The notes beneath the pieces were generated by a model. That model was not told the origin of the DNA, did not search any database, and was given only the letters and a program-made list of their open reading frames with translations. From Plantago elongata (lineage: Eukaryota > Streptophyta > Magnoliopsida > Lamiales > Plantaginaceae): a DNA stretch of 64,000 nt. The position numbers and the translations under genes were made by a program. Below, in pieces: positions 62,012-64,000 of the stretch. Position 1 is the stretch's first letter. The number at the start of each line of letters is the position of its first letter. The DNA is taken from NCBI GenBank assembly GCA_036897095.1, contig JAYMSP010000210.1, positions 1 through 64,000 on the forward strand. The letters are read 5' to 3'.

Positions 62012-63592
62012 TTATATCCTGCTACAACCTGGTGGTTTTCTTACCTTCCCCTCCTTCATCAGCTCCCTAATCCTAACAACAGATTCCCAGTTTCCATGGT
62101 TTGCGTAGATAGTAGACATCATCACGTAGACAAACTTACTATCATTCTCCAACTCTAAAATCCACTTGGATGCAATCTCTGCCAATTCTAAGTTCCCACA
62201 GCTTACACATGCGCCAAGCAATGCCTTCCAAACCATTCCGCTTGAACTAAATCCTAGTTCATGAATCATTTTCTCCGCTTTTCTCACTTCCCCATCCTGC
62301 CCCAAGAGCCTGATCATCAATGTGCAATGCTCTGGTGAAGGATCAATCGAATAGTCATTTATCATCATTCCAGAGTACTGGTCTGCAACCTTCAGAGGAA
62401 TCTTATTATGCCAACAAGCTGATAGAACATTCAGAAAAGTAATCTCATCCGGCTGTAAGTTTGTCATTGTTCTCATTAATTCGAAGAGCTGAATTACCTT
62501 GGTGCAGTTTCCATTATGAGCATATCCTGAGATCATTGCATTCCAGGTAACCAGATTTCTCTCTGGTAATTTCACAAACAACCTTTCAGCTTCATCTGTT
62601 TGCCCGCACTTGAAATACATGTCAATAAGAGCACTACCAACGACTACGCAGTTGTCCAAGCCACATTTCAGTGCAGAACAATGTACTAAAGTTCCCCATG
62701 TAGCAGAAGATACGTTTGCTATGCCACTCAAAATGACCGAAATTGTGAACTGGTCCATACGAACATCATTCAGATGCATTTTGCAGAGAAAACCAAAAGC
62801 TTCTCCAACTCTGCCTCTGATAACATACCCTGTTATTATAGTATTCCAGGAAGATGCATTTGGGTTTGGCATGTATGCCAACACCGTGATAGCGTCTTCT
62901 ATGACCCCATAACGTGCAACACCATCAATCAGCTCATTATATGAGATTGTATCAGGTTCAGGCATCTGATGCAAAAGAGCGAACGCCTGTTCAAGCTTTC
63001 CATTTCTCGCATTTGCTGCTATAACAGTATTCCAAGAAATGGTATCCTTCTCGCCCACATCTTGGAAAATCCTCATTGCCTCTTCTACAAAACAACATTT
63101 TCCATACATGTCCATCAAGCAATTAGCCACATAAACACTCCCCTCAACGCCGTACTTAACAATCCTAGAGTGCAATGATTTCCCAAACTGAACTAGGCTC
63201 AACTGTCCACAGGCAGACAAAGCAGCTGTGAACGAGTACGAATCCGCAGAAAGATTCGAACTTTCCAGCTCAAGGAACAATCTCAAACCCTTCCGAAACT
63301 TCCCAGAACGAACATAGCCTGAAATCAAAGAATTCCATGAAACTAAACTTCGCTCAGGAATTTCAACAAACAGATGGTGGGCAACGTGCACATGCTCGAA
63401 TTTCACGTAGAAGTTAATCAGAGACGTAAATACAGATGAATCTGAGATGAACCCAGTTTTTAATGAATGGCAATGAAGCTGTTCACCATGAGAAAACGAA
63501 CCAGCTTCTGTACAAGCACGGGTTAACTGGACTATAGAATAAGCATCCAGTTTGAGACCAGAACTCCATAGTTGAATTGATTTTCTAAACAT
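62012..63592 (-). CDS. PLS-class pentatricopeptide repeat protein
   Basis: 526 residues in one exon, as usual for plant PPR genes. Repeats of about 31-36 residues run from residue 15 to about 430, for example SLVSWNSLISGYVRSGKFRK, DTISWNTVIAANARNGKLEQ, NASSWNTIITGYVIRGRVGE and NLVTWNAMISGYAHNGN. The C-terminus has an E-like region (SSGMVWKALLGACVSCGNLE, YVMMSTIYANHGNWESVVRI) but no E+ or DYW domain. PPR proteins bind organellar RNA sequence-specifically and act in editing, splicing or stability; PLS members without DYW usually recruit an editing deaminase. The order of repeats and the phrases EPDTISYNELID and NPNASSWNTI closely follow Arabidopsis At5g47460 from memory. No clear presequence is visible, so the true start could lie elsewhere, but no better upstream ATG is in frame. 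Confidence 0.9.
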   Translation of the reverse strand: MFRKSIQLWSSGLKLDAYSIVQLTRACTEAGSFSHGEQLHCHSLKTGFISDSSVFTSLINFYVKFEHVHVAHHLFVEIPERSLVSWNSLISGYVRSGKFRKGLRLFLELESSNLSADSYSFTAALSACGQLSLVQFGKSLHSRIVKYGVEGSVYVANCLMDMYGKCCFVEEAMRIFQDVGEKDTISWNTVIAANARNGKLEQAFALLHQMPEPDTISYNELIDGVARYGVIEDAITVLAYMPNPNASSWNTIITGYVIRGRVGEAFGFLCKMHLNDVRMDQFTISVILSGIANVSSATWGTLVHCSALKCGLDNCVVVGSALIDMYFKCGQTDEAERLFVKLPERNLVTWNAMISGYAHNGNCTKVIQLFELMRTMTNLQPDEITFLNVLSACWHNKIPLKVADQYSGMMINDYSIDPSPEHCTLMIRLLGQDGEVRKAEKMIHELGFSSSGMVWKALLGACVSCGNLELAEIASKWILELENDSKFVYVMMSTIYANHGNWESVVRIRELMKEGKVRKPPGCSRI

Positions 63593-64000
63593 GAAGAACT
63601 ATCCACGGGAATGAAGAGATTATCAAAATCTAGTTTATGACTTTAGTATAGAATTAGTATTAGAAGTGCATGGATTCGGGATACCAACAACATACACTTA
63701 AAACGAGATCGAATTATTTTATTATCAAAAAGATATGTATATGCTATTAATAAAAATATATTTTTTTATATAATATAATAAGTCTCAGTTTGTTTAATAA
63801 TTTTTAAAAACGTAAACAACTTTATAACATCGCATTCTTATGTTTTGTCGTCACTCTCTTCTCGCTTTTCTTGTCTGCCTCATCAATCGGCATACACAAA
63901 CGTCGTCTCTCTTCCAGCACTGTTCTGCCGCTTTACTCACCCCTCATGGAAAGATGTATTTCTCAATCAATATTTATATGGCAGTTGCTACTTAGCCCTA
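63593..64000. other. Upstream region of the PPR gene to window end
   Basis: AT-rich to about 63830, then a pyrimidine-rich stretch (CTCTCTTCTCGC) resembling a plant 5' leader. An ATG at 63946 opens a plus-strand frame (MERCISQSIFIWQ) to the window edge; a gene may begin here but the evidence is thin. Confidence 0.3.

Noticed and set aside
1-64000. CRISPR arrays, bacterial operons or phage regions
   Set aside because: No spaced identical repeats, no prokaryotic gene organisation; the window is spliced plant DNA throughout.

Overview
The window is plant nuclear DNA from a eudicot, most likely an asterid; a lamialean is my guess, not something the sequence proves. The evidence is compact AT-rich GT-AG introns, plant-specific families (TIP aquaporin, VAN3-binding-like protein, agenet protein, NFD6, PLS-class PPR), plastid and mitochondrial targeting sequences, and Stowaway MITEs and SINEs between genes. 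Exon models below come from reading splice sites and checking phase by hand.

Layout. 0.2-3.9 kb (+): 3' part of mitochondrial phosphatidylserine decarboxylase. 5.5-5.8 kb (-): small one-helix membrane protein. 6.9-10.6 kb (+): formyltetrahydrofolate deformylase (PurU). 11.3-13.7 kb (-): VAN3-binding-like protein with a PH domain. 15.8-17.5 kb (-): TIP2 aquaporin. 19.0-24.7 kb (-): a CAD exon graveyard, then a CAD1-type alcohol dehydrogenase whose first intron holds a broken LTR element. 28.0-38.6 kb (+): a 2,108-residue agenet protein of the G2484-1 type. 39.9-40.5 kb (+): intronless CUE-family derivative without the CUE domain. 41.7-42.7 kb (-): intronless matrix metalloproteinase. 42.8-50.3 kb: repeat-rich, gene-poor. 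50.3-50.7 kb (+): NFD6-like gene followed by a 1.6-kb tandem duplication. 56.4-58.1 kb (-): broken intronless anthranilate synthase alpha copy. 58.8-61.7 kb (+): divergent tryptophan synthase beta-like gene. 62.0-63.6 kb (-): PPR protein.

The order PurU, VAN3-binding-like, TIP2, G2484-1 and, further on, the PPR gene matches (from memory) two duplicated Arabidopsis segments, At4g17330-17360 and At5g47435-47460. The window therefore seems to keep an ancestral gene order later split in Arabidopsis, with CAD1, the CUE derivative, MMP, NFD6 and the tryptophan-pathway pair inserted or retained between.

The most unusual part is 56-62 kb. Two tryptophan-pathway paralogues stand head to head about 650 bp apart. 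The anthranilate synthase copy has lost all introns and carries two frameshifts and one in-frame stop. The beta-like gene has an open, well-spliced 461-codon frame but has replaced residues central to tryptophan synthesis, including the catalytic glutamate, while keeping the PLP lysine. It looks like a gene under a changed function rather than a simple second TSB.
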